A DNA stretch of 64,000 nucleotides, taken from the NCBI RefSeq assembly GCF_007004735.1, contig NZ_SSNL01000004.1:186001-250000 (forward strand), written 5' to 3'. The stretch is from Salinigranum halophilum (GTDB taxonomy: Archaea > Halobacteriota > Halobacteria > Halobacteriales > Haloferacaceae). Below the pieces are notes generated by a model. It saw only the letters and a program-made list of their open reading frames with translations, was not told the DNA's origin and searched no databases. Position numbers and translations under genes: made by a program. Positions 53,750 to 63,184 of the stretch are shown one piece after another; position 1 is the stretch's first letter; the number at the start of each line of letters is the position of its first letter.

Positions 53750-54718
53750 ATGGACGTAGGTGTACTTACCGTACCACTCAGTGGCGAGTCGCTCGACGAC
53801 GCGCTCGCGTACCTCGCCGGTATCGGCGTCGACGCGGTCGAACTCGGCGTCGGGGGGTATCCCGGTGACGACCACGTCGACCGGCGCGACCTCCTCGAGA
53901 GCGAGTCGGCGCGGTCCTCGCTGCGGGAGGCGCTCGACGCACACGACCTGCGAGTGAGCGCGTTCGCGACGCACAACAACCCGCTCCATCCCGACGAGGG
54001 GCGCGCGGCCGAAGCCGACGAGGAACTCCGCGAGGCAATCGACCTCGCCGCCGCCTTCGACGTGAACACGGTGACGTGTTTCTCCGGGCTTCCCGCCGGG
54101 GGTCCCGACGACGAGGTCCCCAACTGGGTGACGGCACCGTGGCCGACGGAACACGCGGACGCCCACGAGTACCAGTGGGAGGTCGCCACCGACTACTGGA
54201 GCGACCTCGCCGACCACGCCGCCGACAGGGGAGTGGACGTCGCCATCGAGATGCACCCCAACATGCTCGTGTACGAACCGCACGGCCTGCTCCGACTCAG
54301 GGAGGCGACCAACGAGCGCGTCGGTGCGAACTTCGACCCCTCGCACCTCTACTGGCAGGGCATCGACGTGACGGAGGCCATCCGCTTTTTGGGTGAGCGA
54401 GACGCCATCCACCACGTCCACGCGAAGGACACGAAGGTGTACGAGGCGAACGCGCGAACGAAGGGCGTCCTCGACACGACGGCGTACACCGAGGAGCGAG
54501 ACCGGTCGTGGCTCTTCCGTACTGTCGGATACGGCCACGGCGAGGAACACTGGAAGGACGTCGTCTCGACCCTCCGGATGGTCGGCTACGACGGCGCGCT
54601 CTCCATCGAGCACGAGGACTCGCTCACCTCCTCGCGGGAGGGGCTGGAGAAGGCGGTCGACGTCCTCCAGCGCGCCGTGTTCGAGACCACTCCCGGCGAC
54701 GCGTACTGGGCAGAGTGA
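53750..54718 (+). CDS. Sugar phosphate isomerase/epimerase (TIM barrel)
   Basis: 322 residues. Barrel features: GIGVDAVELGVGGYPGD, CFSGLPAGG, VAIEMHPNM (metal Glu), ANFDPSHLYWQGID (metal His/Asp) and HHVHAKDTK, ending SIEHEDSLT (metal Glu). Matches the xylose isomerase-like family used in inositol or uncommon sugar catabolism. Stop overlaps the next gene by one base. Confidence 0.9.
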   Translation: MDVGVLTVPLSGESLDDALAYLAGIGVDAVELGVGGYPGDDHVDRRDLLESESARSSLREALDAHDLRVSAFATHNNPLHPDEGRAAEADEELREAIDLAAAFDVNTVTCFSGLPAGGPDDEVPNWVTAPWPTEHADAHEYQWEVATDYWSDLADHAADRGVDVAIEMHPNMLVYEPHGLLRLREATNERVGANFDPSHLYWQGIDVTEAIRFLGERDAIHHVHAKDTKVYEANARTKGVLDTTAYTEERDRSWLFRTVGYGHGEEHWKDVVSTLRMVGYDGALSIEHEDSLTSSREGLEKAVDVLQRAVFETTPGDAYWAE

Positions 54719-55833
54719 TGACCGGGGAACTCACCGTCGGCGTCCTCGGCTACCGCTTCATGGGCAAGGCGCACTCGAACGCGCTCGCGCGCCTGCCGAT
54801 GTTCTTCCCCGACGCTCCCGGCGTCGACCGGCACACCCTCATCGGGCGCGACGAGGAGGCACTCGCGGACGCCGCCGAGCGATTCGGCTTCTCCCACACC
54901 GCGACGGACTGGCGCGACGTGGTCGACGAGGTGGACGTCTTCTACAACCTCGGCCCGAACCACCTCCACGCCGAACCCTCTATCGCGGCGCTGGAGGCGG
55001 GCGCACACGTCTTCTGTGAGAAACCGCTCGCCCCGACACTCGGGGAAGCCCGGGAGATGCACGAGGCCGCCCGCGCGTCGGACCAGGTCGCCGGTTGCGC
55101 GTTCAACTACCGCTTCGTTCCCGCCATCCGGTACGCGAAGGGGCTCATCGAGGACGGGGAACTGGGTGAGATTCGCCACTTCAGGGGGAAATACCTCCAG
55201 GATTGGCTGGTCGACCCCGACGCGCCGTGGTCGTGGCGTAACTCGAAGGAACTGGCCGGGAGCGGCGCACTCGGTGACCTCGGGGCCCACACCGTCGACC
55301 TCGCGCGCTTTCTCGTCGGCGACGTCGCGGGCGACGTCACTCGTCTCTCGGGGCACCTCCAGACGTTCGTCGACGAGCGCCCCACGGGTGACGGCGAGAC
55401 GAAGCCCGTGACGGTCGACGACGCATACACGGCGCAGGCGACGTTCGAGAACGGGGCCGTCGGGAGCTTCGAGGCGTCCCGGTTCGCCACGGGCCACAAG
55501 AACGACCACACCATCGAGATTCACGGGTCCGATGGGAGTGTGAAGTTCTCGCTCGAACGGCTGAACGAACTCGAGTACAAATCGAGTGAGTCGAGAGGGT
55601 ACGAGACCATCCTCGTCACCGACGAGTCGGACCCGTACGTCGACCACTGGTGGCCGCCGGGCCACGTCATCGGCTGGGAACACACCTTCGTCCACGAGAA
55701 CTACGAGTTCCTCTCGGCCGCCGCGGCGGGCGGGGAGTTCCACCCCTCGTTCGCGGACGCCTACGAGGTGCAGAAGATACTGGACGCCATCGAGCGGTCG
55801 GACGAGTCCGGAGCGTGGGTCGCGGTCGACTGA
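54718..55833 (+). CDS. Gfo/Idh/MocA family oxidoreductase
   Basis: 371 residues. N-terminal Rossmann motif VGVLGYRFMGKAHSNAL, the CEKPLAPT active-site Lys motif (EKP), and GALGDLGAHTVDLARF with the conserved His. NAD(P)-dependent sugar or inositol dehydrogenase; co-translated with the isomerase, implying a shared catabolic route. Confidence 0.92.
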   Translation: MTGELTVGVLGYRFMGKAHSNALARLPMFFPDAPGVDRHTLIGRDEEALADAAERFGFSHTATDWRDVVDEVDVFYNLGPNHLHAEPSIAALEAGAHVFCEKPLAPTLGEAREMHEAARASDQVAGCAFNYRFVPAIRYAKGLIEDGELGEIRHFRGKYLQDWLVDPDAPWSWRNSKELAGSGALGDLGAHTVDLARFLVGDVAGDVTRLSGHLQTFVDERPTGDGETKPVTVDDAYTAQATFENGAVGSFEASRFATGHKNDHTIEIHGSDGSVKFSLERLNELEYKSSESRGYETILVTDESDPYVDHWWPPGHVIGWEHTFVHENYEFLSAAAAGGEFHPSFADAYEVQKILDAIERSDESGAWVAVD

Positions 55834-55836
55834 ACG

Positions 55837-56682
55837 TTACAGTTTCTGCACGCCCTCGTCGGTGACGACCTCGTCGATGAGGTCGACCGGGGTCGCGTCG
55901 TACGCGGGGTTCTCGACGGTGATGCCTTCTGCGGGTTCGAGCATCACCTCGGTCGCGGGGCGGACCTCGTTCTCGAAGCGGAACTCGTCGATGAGCTTCG
56001 TGCTCGACCCGACGACGGTGACGGGGACGCCAGCGTGGTTGGCCGTCGCGACGAGTGGGTACGTTCCGACGCGGTTGTAGAGGGTCTCCTCGACGATGCA
56101 GTCCATCCCGATGACGACGCGGTCACAGTCGGGCAGGAAGTGCCCACAGGCACCGTCGGTCATGAGGTGGGGGTCGACGGTGTCGAGTTGTGCCAGGGCG
56201 CGAGCGGTCTTCCGGCCGAGGTAGCGGGGACGCGCCTCGGTGATGTACGCCGTCAGTTCCGTCTCGGCGGCGGCGGCGGTCTCGATGGCGTCGAGAACTG
56301 TGGAGGAGTAGTCGTGGGTGAGGAACGTCTCCCCGTCGGCGAAGGTCTCCGCAGCGTTCGCCGCTGCGCCCCGTTTGCCCTGTTCGATGTCCTCGACGAC
56401 GTCCTCGATGGTGTGTTCGAGCGCGGCCATCGCCCCTTCGACGGTCGTCGACTGGCCGACGACCTCGTCGAGGACGCGACGCATCGCGTTGTGGAGCGAG
56501 GCGTGGGAGGGGTTCGAGCGCCGGAGCGCGCCGACGTTGTGCTCGACCGCTCGCTCGAAGTCGTCGATGGCGGCGTACTCCCGCTCGGTGAGTTCGGCGA
56601 GCGCGCGGGTGGCCTTGATGGCGACGACCGAGGAGCTGTGGGTCTGCATCTCCCGGATCTCCTCGATGGTCTCGTCGATCAT
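55837..56682 (-). CDS. eIF2B-like ribose-1,5-bisphosphate isomerase family protein
   Basis: 281 residues (somewhat shorter than the ~320 of archaeal R15P isomerases). N-terminal helical part (IDETIEEIREMQTHSSSVVAIKA), then the eIF2B/MtnA-like core: TYITEARP-type strand, MTDGACGHF, and DRVVIGMDCIVEE with the catalytic Asp. Either R15P isomerase (AMP pathway) or a paralogue; no RuBisCO or AMP phosphorylase is adjacent. Confidence 0.8.
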   Translation of the reverse strand: MIDETIEEIREMQTHSSSVVAIKATRALAELTEREYAAIDDFERAVEHNVGALRRSNPSHASLHNAMRRVLDEVVGQSTTVEGAMAALEHTIEDVVEDIEQGKRGAAANAAETFADGETFLTHDYSSTVLDAIETAAAAETELTAYITEARPRYLGRKTARALAQLDTVDPHLMTDGACGHFLPDCDRVVIGMDCIVEETLYNRVGTYPLVATANHAGVPVTVVGSSTKLIDEFRFENEVRPATEVMLEPAEGITVENPAYDATPVDLIDEVVTDEGVQKL

Positions 56683-56727
56683 ACCTGCACGTGCGCGGGT
56701 GGCGGGGAAAACGGCTTCGGGCCTGTC

Positions 56728-57006
56728 TCAGTCCTCGGTGTTCGGGTCGGCGTCGGGTCGGCCGACGCCGCCGTCGCCGGCGTTGGTGTGCCGGGCGTAG
56801 AGGTAGACGAAGACGGCGGTGAGGAACCAGATGACCGCGCCGACGCGGATGGCGAACGAGGCGCGCGCCCCCCACGTGGGCAGCGTCGTCGTCGTCGACA
56901 ACACCGCGACGATGGGCGACCCGACCAGGATGGTCACGACGAACGTCGTCTGCATCACCCATCCGAAGTCCACACCGTCGGGGTCAGAGCGTTCGACTGG
57001 TTGCAC
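56728..57006 (-). CDS. Small membrane protein (DUF5822-like)
   Basis: 92 residues, two transmembrane helices: VMQTTFVVTILVGSPIVAVLS and AVIWFLTAVFVYLYARH, with an acidic C-terminus. Resembles the haloarchaeal DUF5822 proteins. Function unknown. Confidence 0.75.
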   Translation of the reverse strand: MQPVERSDPDGVDFGWVMQTTFVVTILVGSPIVAVLSTTTTLPTWGARASFAIRVGAVIWFLTAVFVYLYARHTNAGDGGVGRPDADPNTED

Positions 57007-57458
57007 GGTTGCCGGGTACGGTCGTGAGGGATAAGAGGTGTCGGTTCACGCTCGACGCGAGCGTGACGATTCGTGTGTGCCGTGTCGTGCGGACGTGCTG
57101 TGCGGCGGAGCGGACGTGCTGTGCGGCGGAGCGGACGTGGCATCCATCGTGGAACCGGTCGTGAGGAGGGGACCTTCGTGCGGTACACGGGCGCGATGAG
57201 GCCACACCCTCCCCAGCCGACTGCGGGACTCGGACGCTCACTTCGCTCGCGTCCTGCGTTCCTCGTCCCTCGCGCGGTGTCAGCGCGGCACGGAGCCCGC
57301 GCTGTCACGCGCCACCACCATGCTTCGGTCGGCTCGTGAGAGCGAGCGACCGGAGTGGGAGGCGAGACTGTAGCCCGGTCAGACTGTCGACTCTGCGGTC
57401 TCCACACGCCCTCGACGCCTCAGAGAGCGGCTCGTCGACGACTCGTCGCGCGGTCCGC
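57007..57458. other. Intergenic region with tandem and dispersed repeat sequence
   Basis: 452 bp with no supported gene. Holds the 21-bp tandem repeat (57089-57139) and a segment starting AGCCGACTGCG at 57215 (to ~57270) that resembles the segment at 27193. Several small frames are not convincing. Confidence 0.55.
57089..57139. repeat. Tandem repeat, 21-bp unit, 2.4 copies
   Basis: GCGGACGTGCTGTGCGGCGG plus A is repeated exactly at 57089-57109 and 57110-57130, then GCGGACGTG at 57131-57139. It sits in an intergenic region 83 bp past the DUF5822-like start. Confidence 0.85.
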
Positions 57459-58019
57459 TCAGTCGACCGAGAATCGAAACGACTCGACCGAGCGGTACGC
57501 GACGCCGGCGCGCTCGGCCGTCGTCCGGTCTCTGGGGGAGTCACCGACGAACACCGCCCGCCCGGGCGCGACGTCGATGCCGCGAAGCGTCGTCAAGAGT
57601 GGCTCGGGGTCCGGCTTCCGCGTCGCGACGCTGTCCCGACCGACGACGGCGTCGACCCACTCGGCGAGGTCGTGTGCCTCCAGGGCGAGTCGGACGCTCG
57701 CCTCACAGTTGAGCGAGCAGACGCCCACGGGCACCTCGTGGCTCGACACCCGGTCGGCGAGCGGGAGGCGAGCAGAGACGCGCGCGCCCTCGCGCTCGTG
57801 GTCGGCGATGACGGCCTCGAGTTCGTCGCGCAGTCCCTCCGCGTCTGCGAGGTCGAGCATCGTCCAGAGGTCGTAGCCGGTGGCGTCGACGCCGTGGGCG
57901 TCGAAGCGGGCGACTGCGTCCCGCGCGACGGCGTTCCAGTCGACGTCGAGACGGACGAGCGTCCCGTCGAGGTCGTAGACGACGGCGTCGTACGCGTCGA
58001 GGCTCGGTCTGTCTGTCAC
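57459..58019 (-). CDS. HAD superfamily hydrolase
   Basis: 186 residues. Motif I AVVYDLDGTLVRLD (nucleophile DxD), motif II VCSLNCE, motif III with RKPDPEPL lysine, motif IV FVGDSPRDRTTAERAG. Phosphatase of phosphoglycolate/sugar-phosphate type; substrate not identified. Confidence 0.92.
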   Translation of the reverse strand: MTDRPSLDAYDAVVYDLDGTLVRLDVDWNAVARDAVARFDAHGVDATGYDLWTMLDLADAEGLRDELEAVIADHEREGARVSARLPLADRVSSHEVPVGVCSLNCEASVRLALEAHDLAEWVDAVVGRDSVATRKPDPEPLLTTLRGIDVAPGRAVFVGDSPRDRTTAERAGVAYRSVESFRFSVD

Positions 58020-58079
58020 TACCGTTCCGGAGGTCCGACGCGGACAAGAGCGCTTCGACCGGTCGACCTCGCTCGATGG

Positions 58080-59222
58080 TCAGTCGACGACGGCGCGGGC
58101 GATAATCTCCTTTTGAATCTGGGAGGTGCCCTCGTAGATGGTGAGAATCTTCGCGTCACGGTAGAACCGCTCGACTGGGAAGTCCTTCGTGTAGCCGTAG
58201 CCGCCGTGGACCTGGACGGCTTCGTTGCAGACGTCCACCGCAGCCTCGCTCGCGAAGTACTTCGCCATCGCCGCCGCGAGGCGGGGGTCAGCGCCCGCGT
58301 CGTCCTGTTCGGCGGCCGCTCTGACCATGAGCCGCGAGGCGTGGACCTGCGTCGCCATGTCCGCGAGCTTGTGTCTGATCGCCTGCAGCTTCCCGATGGG
58401 GCGGTCGAACTGCTCGCGGTCGTTCGCGTACGAGACGGCCTCGTCGAGGGCCGCCTGCGAGAGGCCGACCGCCTGCGCGGCGATGCCGATGCGCCCACCG
58501 GTCAGGATGTGGAACGCCGCAGAGAGGCCCTTCCCCTCCTCTGTGAGGCGGTTCTCGGCCGGGACGCGCACCTCGTCGAACGTCAGTGCCGTCGTGTCCG
58601 ACGCCCTGAGCCCCAGTTTGTGCTCCTTCTTCCCGACCTCGATGCCCGCGGATTTGGGGACGAGAAACTGCGTCACCGAGGAGTCGTCGGCCGGGTCGGT
58701 CTTGGCGAAGACGATGCAGACGTCGCCGCGCTCGCCGTTCGTAATCCACTGTTTCTCGCCCGAGATGACGTACTCGTCACCCTCTCTGTGGGCTGTCGTC
58801 GTCATCTCGGCCGGGTTCGACCCCGCTCCGGGTTCGGAGAGCGCGAACATCCCGACGGGCCGGCCCGCGGCCATGTCGGGGAGGTACCGTTCTTTCAGCG
58901 CGTCGCTCCCGAACTCGGCGAGACACGAGGTCGCGAGACAGTGAACCGACAGCGCCGTCGCGACCGCGAGCTGGCCGTACGCTACCTCCTCGTTGACGAC
59001 GCTGTAGGTGAGCCGGTCGGCGTCGAAGCCGCCGTACGCCTCGGGCGTCGTCAGACCGGTCAGGTCCAGCGCGGCGAGTTCGTCCCAGGCGTCTTCGGGG
59101 AAGCTCTCCGATGCGTCTGCTGCCGCCGCACCCGGGCGGAGTTCCTCGACGGCGAACTCGCGGACGACCTCACGGATGGCTCGTTGCTCCTCGGAGAGCG
59201 AGCCGGACGCTGCCAGTGCCAT
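58080..59222 (-). CDS. Acyl-CoA dehydrogenase
   Basis: 380 residues from ATG 59222 (a longer frame exists but is unlike the family). Seen: FALSEPGAGSNPAEM, YVISGEKQWITNG, QAVGLSQAALDEAVSYANDR, and the catalytic Glu region ILTIYEGTSQIQK. Oxidises an acyl-CoA (fatty acid or branched-chain) and feeds electrons to ETF, which this window also encodes (fixAB). Confidence 0.96.
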   Translation of the reverse strand: MALAASGSLSEEQRAIREVVREFAVEELRPGAAAADASESFPEDAWDELAALDLTGLTTPEAYGGFDADRLTYSVVNEEVAYGQLAVATALSVHCLATSCLAEFGSDALKERYLPDMAAGRPVGMFALSEPGAGSNPAEMTTTAHREGDEYVISGEKQWITNGERGDVCIVFAKTDPADDSSVTQFLVPKSAGIEVGKKEHKLGLRASDTTALTFDEVRVPAENRLTEEGKGLSAAFHILTGGRIGIAAQAVGLSQAALDEAVSYANDREQFDRPIGKLQAIRHKLADMATQVHASRLMVRAAAEQDDAGADPRLAAAMAKYFASEAAVDVCNEAVQVHGGYGYTKDFPVERFYRDAKILTIYEGTSQIQKEIIARAVVD

Positions 59223-59323
59223 AGCCGTTCCACGCGACGCGCCGACGAAAAACCTGCGCACGTCTGACGCCAGGCTGACGCAATCGGGTCGACAATTAAG
59301 AGGCTGCTCCCGGAGTAACGACC

Positions 59324-60931
59324 ATGCAGCGGATTTCGCTCATCGTCGCCGGATTCGTGCTCGTCGCGTCACTCGCCGGCGCTGCCGGACCAGCGCTCGC
59401 TCAGTCGGACGACATGGTCACGCTGACCATCGAAGTCGTGAACCCCTCGACGAACCAGCAACTCGGTGGGGTGACACTCCTGGCGACCTGGGACGGTGGT
59501 GAGAGCCGCGCGACCACGGCGTCGAACGGGATGGTACTCATCGACGTCCCGGAGGCCGCCAGCGTCGAGATTACACCCGACGACCCGAGCTACACGCGGA
59601 ACGAACCGTACTTCATCCGCGTCGCCACCGAGCGCGAACACACCATCGAGGTCTTCCGGAAGGCCGACATCGACGTGTCCGTCCGCGACGCTGAAGGGCC
59701 GGTCGCGGATGCCCGCGTCGCGCTCTCGCAGGACGGTATCGAGGCCGTGAGCGGTCGAACCGACACCGACGGGCAGTTTCGGTCGGGGACCATCGCCCAG
59801 GGTCGGTACACCGTCACCGTCGTGAAGGCGGGCTACTACCGGACCACGCAGGACGTCATCGTCGCCGGCTCGCCCGAGGAGACTGTCCAGATCGAACGCG
59901 GTCGCGTCGACTACGACATCGTCGTCGAGGACCCCCACTTCGACCCGGCAGAGCCCGTCTCGAACGCGACCGTCTCCATCGAGGGCGCTGGAGAGTCGGT
60001 CACGGACGACCGCGGGTCGACGGCCTCGCTCCTCCCCGTCAACAGCGAACTCGAGGTGACCGTCTCGAAGGAGGGGTACGAGTCAGTCACGCGGACGGTC
60101 ACGACCAACGAGAGCGCGGGGTCGCTCGCCTTCGAGCTCAGCCGCGAACCCGGCCTCTCGCTCACCGCGTTGAACGAGCGCACCGTCGTCGGCGAGATGG
60201 TCCCCGTCGAGGTGACGAACGCCTACGGCGAACCCGCGTCGGGCGTGACCATCCTGGTCGACGGCGAAGCGGTCGCCCAGACCGACCAGAACGGCCGGGC
60301 GACCGTCCGCATCGAAGAACCCGGTGACCGCAGTCTGCAGGCACGGCGTGGTGGGACGACTTCGGAGTCCGTGACGGTTCGCGGCATCGGTGAGGGAGGA
60401 GCCACGGAGTCCGGAGCGACGACGGACGCGGGAGACCAGATGACGGGAACGGAAACCGACGACGGCTCCGGGGGCGCGGCGACCGGACTGTTGGGCCCCA
60501 TCGTGGCGCTCGTCGGGCTCCTCGTCGTCCTCGCGCTCGGCGTGCTCTACTGGCGGCGTCGAGAGGCCCGCTCGGCCGACCCGAGCGCGTGGGCCGACGA
60601 CCCCCTCGCGAGCACCGAGCGCTCGGGGGGTGTTGGATTCGGGGACGACACCGAACCCCGGACGTCCGCCGACGCCGAGGCCGACACCAGCGATGACAGT
60701 GAGTCCGAACGCGGCGCGAGCGAGCCGTCGACGGACGACGCGGGGGCCGACGCGCAACGCGAGAGTGGGGCGGCTGTCGACGCGGGCGCGGACGCAGGAG
60801 AGCCCGACGACGCGGGCGCGGAAACGGAGGAACCCGACGAGACGGGGGCGGACGCGGAGGAACCCGACGAGACAGGGGCGGACGCAGGAGAGACCGACGA
60901 GACCGGGTCAGACGACGACGAAGAGAAGTAA
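59324..60931 (+). CDS. Secreted/anchored protein with Ig-like repeats and acidic repeat tail
   Basis: 535 residues. Signal peptide (SLIVAGFVLVASLAGAAGPALAQ region), then about three carboxypeptidase-regulatory-like/Ig-like beta domains (VTLTIEVVNPSTNQQLGGVTL, DIDVSVRDAEGPVADARVAL, VTNAYGEPASGVTILVDG), a transmembrane helix (GPIVALVGLLVVLALGVLYW) and a cytosolic tail ending with four to five ~10-residue acidic repeats (EPDETGADAE-type). Probable surface or envelope protein; function unknown. Confidence 0.85.
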   Translation: MQRISLIVAGFVLVASLAGAAGPALAQSDDMVTLTIEVVNPSTNQQLGGVTLLATWDGGESRATTASNGMVLIDVPEAASVEITPDDPSYTRNEPYFIRVATEREHTIEVFRKADIDVSVRDAEGPVADARVALSQDGIEAVSGRTDTDGQFRSGTIAQGRYTVTVVKAGYYRTTQDVIVAGSPEETVQIERGRVDYDIVVEDPHFDPAEPVSNATVSIEGAGESVTDDRGSTASLLPVNSELEVTVSKEGYESVTRTVTTNESAGSLAFELSREPGLSLTALNERTVVGEMVPVEVTNAYGEPASGVTILVDGEAVAQTDQNGRATVRIEEPGDRSLQARRGGTTSESVTVRGIGEGGATESGATTDAGDQMTGTETDDGSGGAATGLLGPIVALVGLLVVLALGVLYWRRREARSADPSAWADDPLASTERSGGVGFGDDTEPRTSADAEADTSDDSESERGASEPSTDDAGADAQRESGAAVDAGADAGEPDDAGAETEEPDETGADAEEPDETGADAGETDETGSDDDEEK

Positions 60932-60934
60932 CCC

Positions 60935-62143
60935 CTACTCGGCGGCGTCGGGGGCCGCGTCGCGGAGGAACGCGACGACCTCGTCCGGTGCAGCGTCGAG
61001 TCCCCCGCCCTGTGCGAACGGTGGACCACCGCCGCCGCCGCCACCGAACTCGCCAGTCACGCTGTCGACGACGTCACCCGCGTGGACCGTCCCGCCGGAC
61101 GCGACGACGACGAAGGGGCGGTCACCGTCACCGACAGCGGCGACGACGCCGTCGTCAACGACCCGTTTCGCGACGTCACCAACCGCGTTCGCGTCGGCTC
61201 CCGAGACGGTGCCGACCCGCCACGTCGTCCCCGCGCGCTCGACCGCGTCGAACGAACGGAGGTGCTCCGCGAGCCGTTCCGCTTCGAGGTCGGCGAGCGC
61301 CGCCGAGAGCTGGGCGTTCTCCGTGCGGAGGGAGGCGACCTCCTCGGGCAGGTCGCCGACGCTGACCCCGAGTTCGCGCGCGGCGTCGAGCGCCGCCCCG
61401 TGGACGGCGGCACGGTGGTCGATGCCGGGGTCGCCGACGGCGAACTCGACGCGGGTGAGGCCCTCGCCGGGGTTGGACCGCTCGAGCACCGAGACGGGGC
61501 CGATTTCGCGCGTGTTCGAGACGTGCGTCCCGCCGCAGGCAGCGACGTCCCAGCCGTCGATGGTCACGACTCTGACCGAGTCCGAGTCCGCCATCACCCC
61601 GCCTTCGGTCTTGGTGTTGAACGCCACGTCCGCTCGCGCGCGGGCGTCCTCGGTGGGAATCTCCGCCCACGAGACGGCGCGCGAGTCCCACACCGCCCGG
61701 TTCACGAGGCGCTCCAGTTCGACGAGTACCGCGTCGTCGACGTCCGTCGAGGTGGCGAAGTCGACGCGGACTTTCTCGTCAGTGATGCCGAAGCCGCCGT
61801 AGCCGAGGTCGTCGAGAAGTCGCCGACCCGCGCCGTAGAGCGCGTGGCTCGCGGTGTGCGCGCGCATACAGTAGGTCCGAAAGTCGTCGTCGATGCGGGC
61901 CTCGACCGTCTCGCCGACGGTTGCGACGGCTTCGGGAGCCGCGGCGAGGGTGTGTTCGACCCGCCCGTCGCGGGCCTGTACGTCGACCACGTCCTCGCCC
62001 GCGAGCGTTCCGCGGTCCGCCGGTTGGCCACCCCCTTCGGGGTAGAAGTACGTCCTGTCGAGGACGACGGTCGACCCCTCGACCGCCGTGACGTCGGCCT
62101 CGAACGTCCTGACCTCGGGCTCCTGTGGGGCTCGTGAGTACAC
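60935..62143 (-). CDS. Alanyl-tRNA editing protein AlaX-L
   Basis: 402 residues. Editing-domain zinc motifs HTASH (HxxxH) and ACGGTHV (CxxxH), a coiled segment (about 245-285), and a C-terminal Gly-rich DHHA1 domain (FGGGGGGGPPFAQGGGLD). Hydrolyses Ser- or Gly-tRNA(Ala) mischarged in trans. Converges with the surface-protein gene (3-bp gap). Confidence 0.94.
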   Translation of the reverse strand: MYSRAPQEPEVRTFEADVTAVEGSTVVLDRTYFYPEGGGQPADRGTLAGEDVVDVQARDGRVEHTLAAAPEAVATVGETVEARIDDDFRTYCMRAHTASHALYGAGRRLLDDLGYGGFGITDEKVRVDFATSTDVDDAVLVELERLVNRAVWDSRAVSWAEIPTEDARARADVAFNTKTEGGVMADSDSVRVVTIDGWDVAACGGTHVSNTREIGPVSVLERSNPGEGLTRVEFAVGDPGIDHRAAVHGAALDAARELGVSVGDLPEEVASLRTENAQLSAALADLEAERLAEHLRSFDAVERAGTTWRVGTVSGADANAVGDVAKRVVDDGVVAAVGDGDRPFVVVASGGTVHAGDVVDSVTGEFGGGGGGGPPFAQGGGLDAAPDEVVAFLRDAAPDAAE

Positions 62144-62254
62144 GTGCGCCGTGGCACGCCTCTGGAGAAAAAAGCTTCCGCCCCCGCGTCGGACGCCGAC
62201 TCGGCGCGCTCACCGGGGACACCGCACACCGCATCGAACCGCGCTCGGGAACGG

Positions 62255-62788
62255 TTACTCGTCGACCAGCCGCACGTCGAGGCGCTTCTCCAGCGCCCGG
62301 ATGACCGACCCGCCGACGCCGGCCCGCGACGCTCGTCCCTGCTCGACGGCGAGCAGGTCGGCCTCCTCGACGTCGAGTTCGGTCGCCAGCTCGGCGAGCT
62401 GTAACCCCTCGGCCTGTCGCGCCTCCTCCGCGCGGTCACCGTAGCCGGTGACCAGATACGGGAGGCGGTCCTTCTCGTAGTTCGTCCCCTCCTTCTCCCA
62501 GTGGCTCGGGTCGCCCTTCTGCTTGTCGTACAGCCGCGCCGTGCGCTGGGCCGCGCGCTTCTTGCGGTTGCCCTCGAACGCCGAGTCGTCGGTCGCGTCG
62601 GTCGCGTCGGTCGAGCTCCCCCCACGTCTCCCACCGGGCTGGTCGCCATGTGGCGCACAGGAGCCGCAGACGAGAAGGTTGGCGCCCGCGACGTTCGCAC
62701 GTCGCAGGTCGCCGGTCTCCTTTCCGCAGAGCTCGCAGGCGTCACCGGCATCGCCGCCGCCACCCGAGCCTGTCGAGTACTTAGCCAT
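62255..62788 (-). CDS. mbf1: Multiprotein bridging factor aMBF1
   Basis: 177 residues. N-terminal zinc ribbon (CELCGKE, VCGSCAP), a Ser/Asp-rich linker, and a C-terminal Cro/C1-type HTH (LQLAELATELDVEEADLLAVEQGRA). Archaeal aMBF1 interacts with the ribosome and transcription factors. TATA (AATTTAAAC) ~25 bp before ATG 62788 suggests leaderless expression. Confidence 0.94.
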   Translation of the reverse strand: MAKYSTGSGGGGDAGDACELCGKETGDLRRANVAGANLLVCGSCAPHGDQPGGRRGGSSTDATDATDDSAFEGNRKKRAAQRTARLYDKQKGDPSHWEKEGTNYEKDRLPYLVTGYGDRAEEARQAEGLQLAELATELDVEEADLLAVEQGRASRAGVGGSVIRALEKRLDVRLVDE

Positions 62789-62962
62789 AACTTCCGTACT
62801 GGTTCCACCCGTTTAAATTCGCGGACACGGGTCGTCTGGCCGTCTGATGGCCGGACAGTGCCGGTGCTCGTCGTGTAGCGTTCGGAAGGATTGTGCGTGG
62901 GTGTTGTCCGCAGAGGGACGACACCTGCATCGTCTGGCGGTCTTGTCGACCACCGGTGCGAT

Positions 62963-63046
62963 GCGTGGGACCGGATTTGAACCGGCGGACCCCTATGGGA
63001 CAGCGCCCTCAACGCTGCGCCGTTGGCCTGGCTTGGCTACCCACGC
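62963..63046 (-). tRNA. tRNA-Leu (anticodon GAG)
   Basis: 84 nt on the minus strand. Acceptor GCGTGGG (63046-63040) pairs with CCCACGC (62969-62963). Anticodon loop TTGAGGG (GAG) is flanked by a CAGCG/CGCTG stem. A long variable arm and T-loop GTTCAAATC are visible, as in class II tRNA. Reads CUC/CUU leucine codons. The 3' CCA is not encoded, as is normal here. TATA (ATTTAATC) lies about 40 bp upstream. Confidence 0.96.
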
Positions 63047-63184
63047 TCGCAGTGGCGTGTGCATCACTTCGTATCCTGCCCCTGATTAAATGACTTTCCT
63101 TTCGAGACCGGAGTGTCGCGTGTTCTCACGACGTGGGCGGCGGAAGTCCAAACCGTTTTTTCCGCGCCTTCCCTCGTTTCCGAC

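Noticed and set aside
57459..59267. 643-codon plus-strand frame across the HAD and acyl-CoA dehydrogenase region
   Set aside because: Antisense shadow of two clearly recognised genes.
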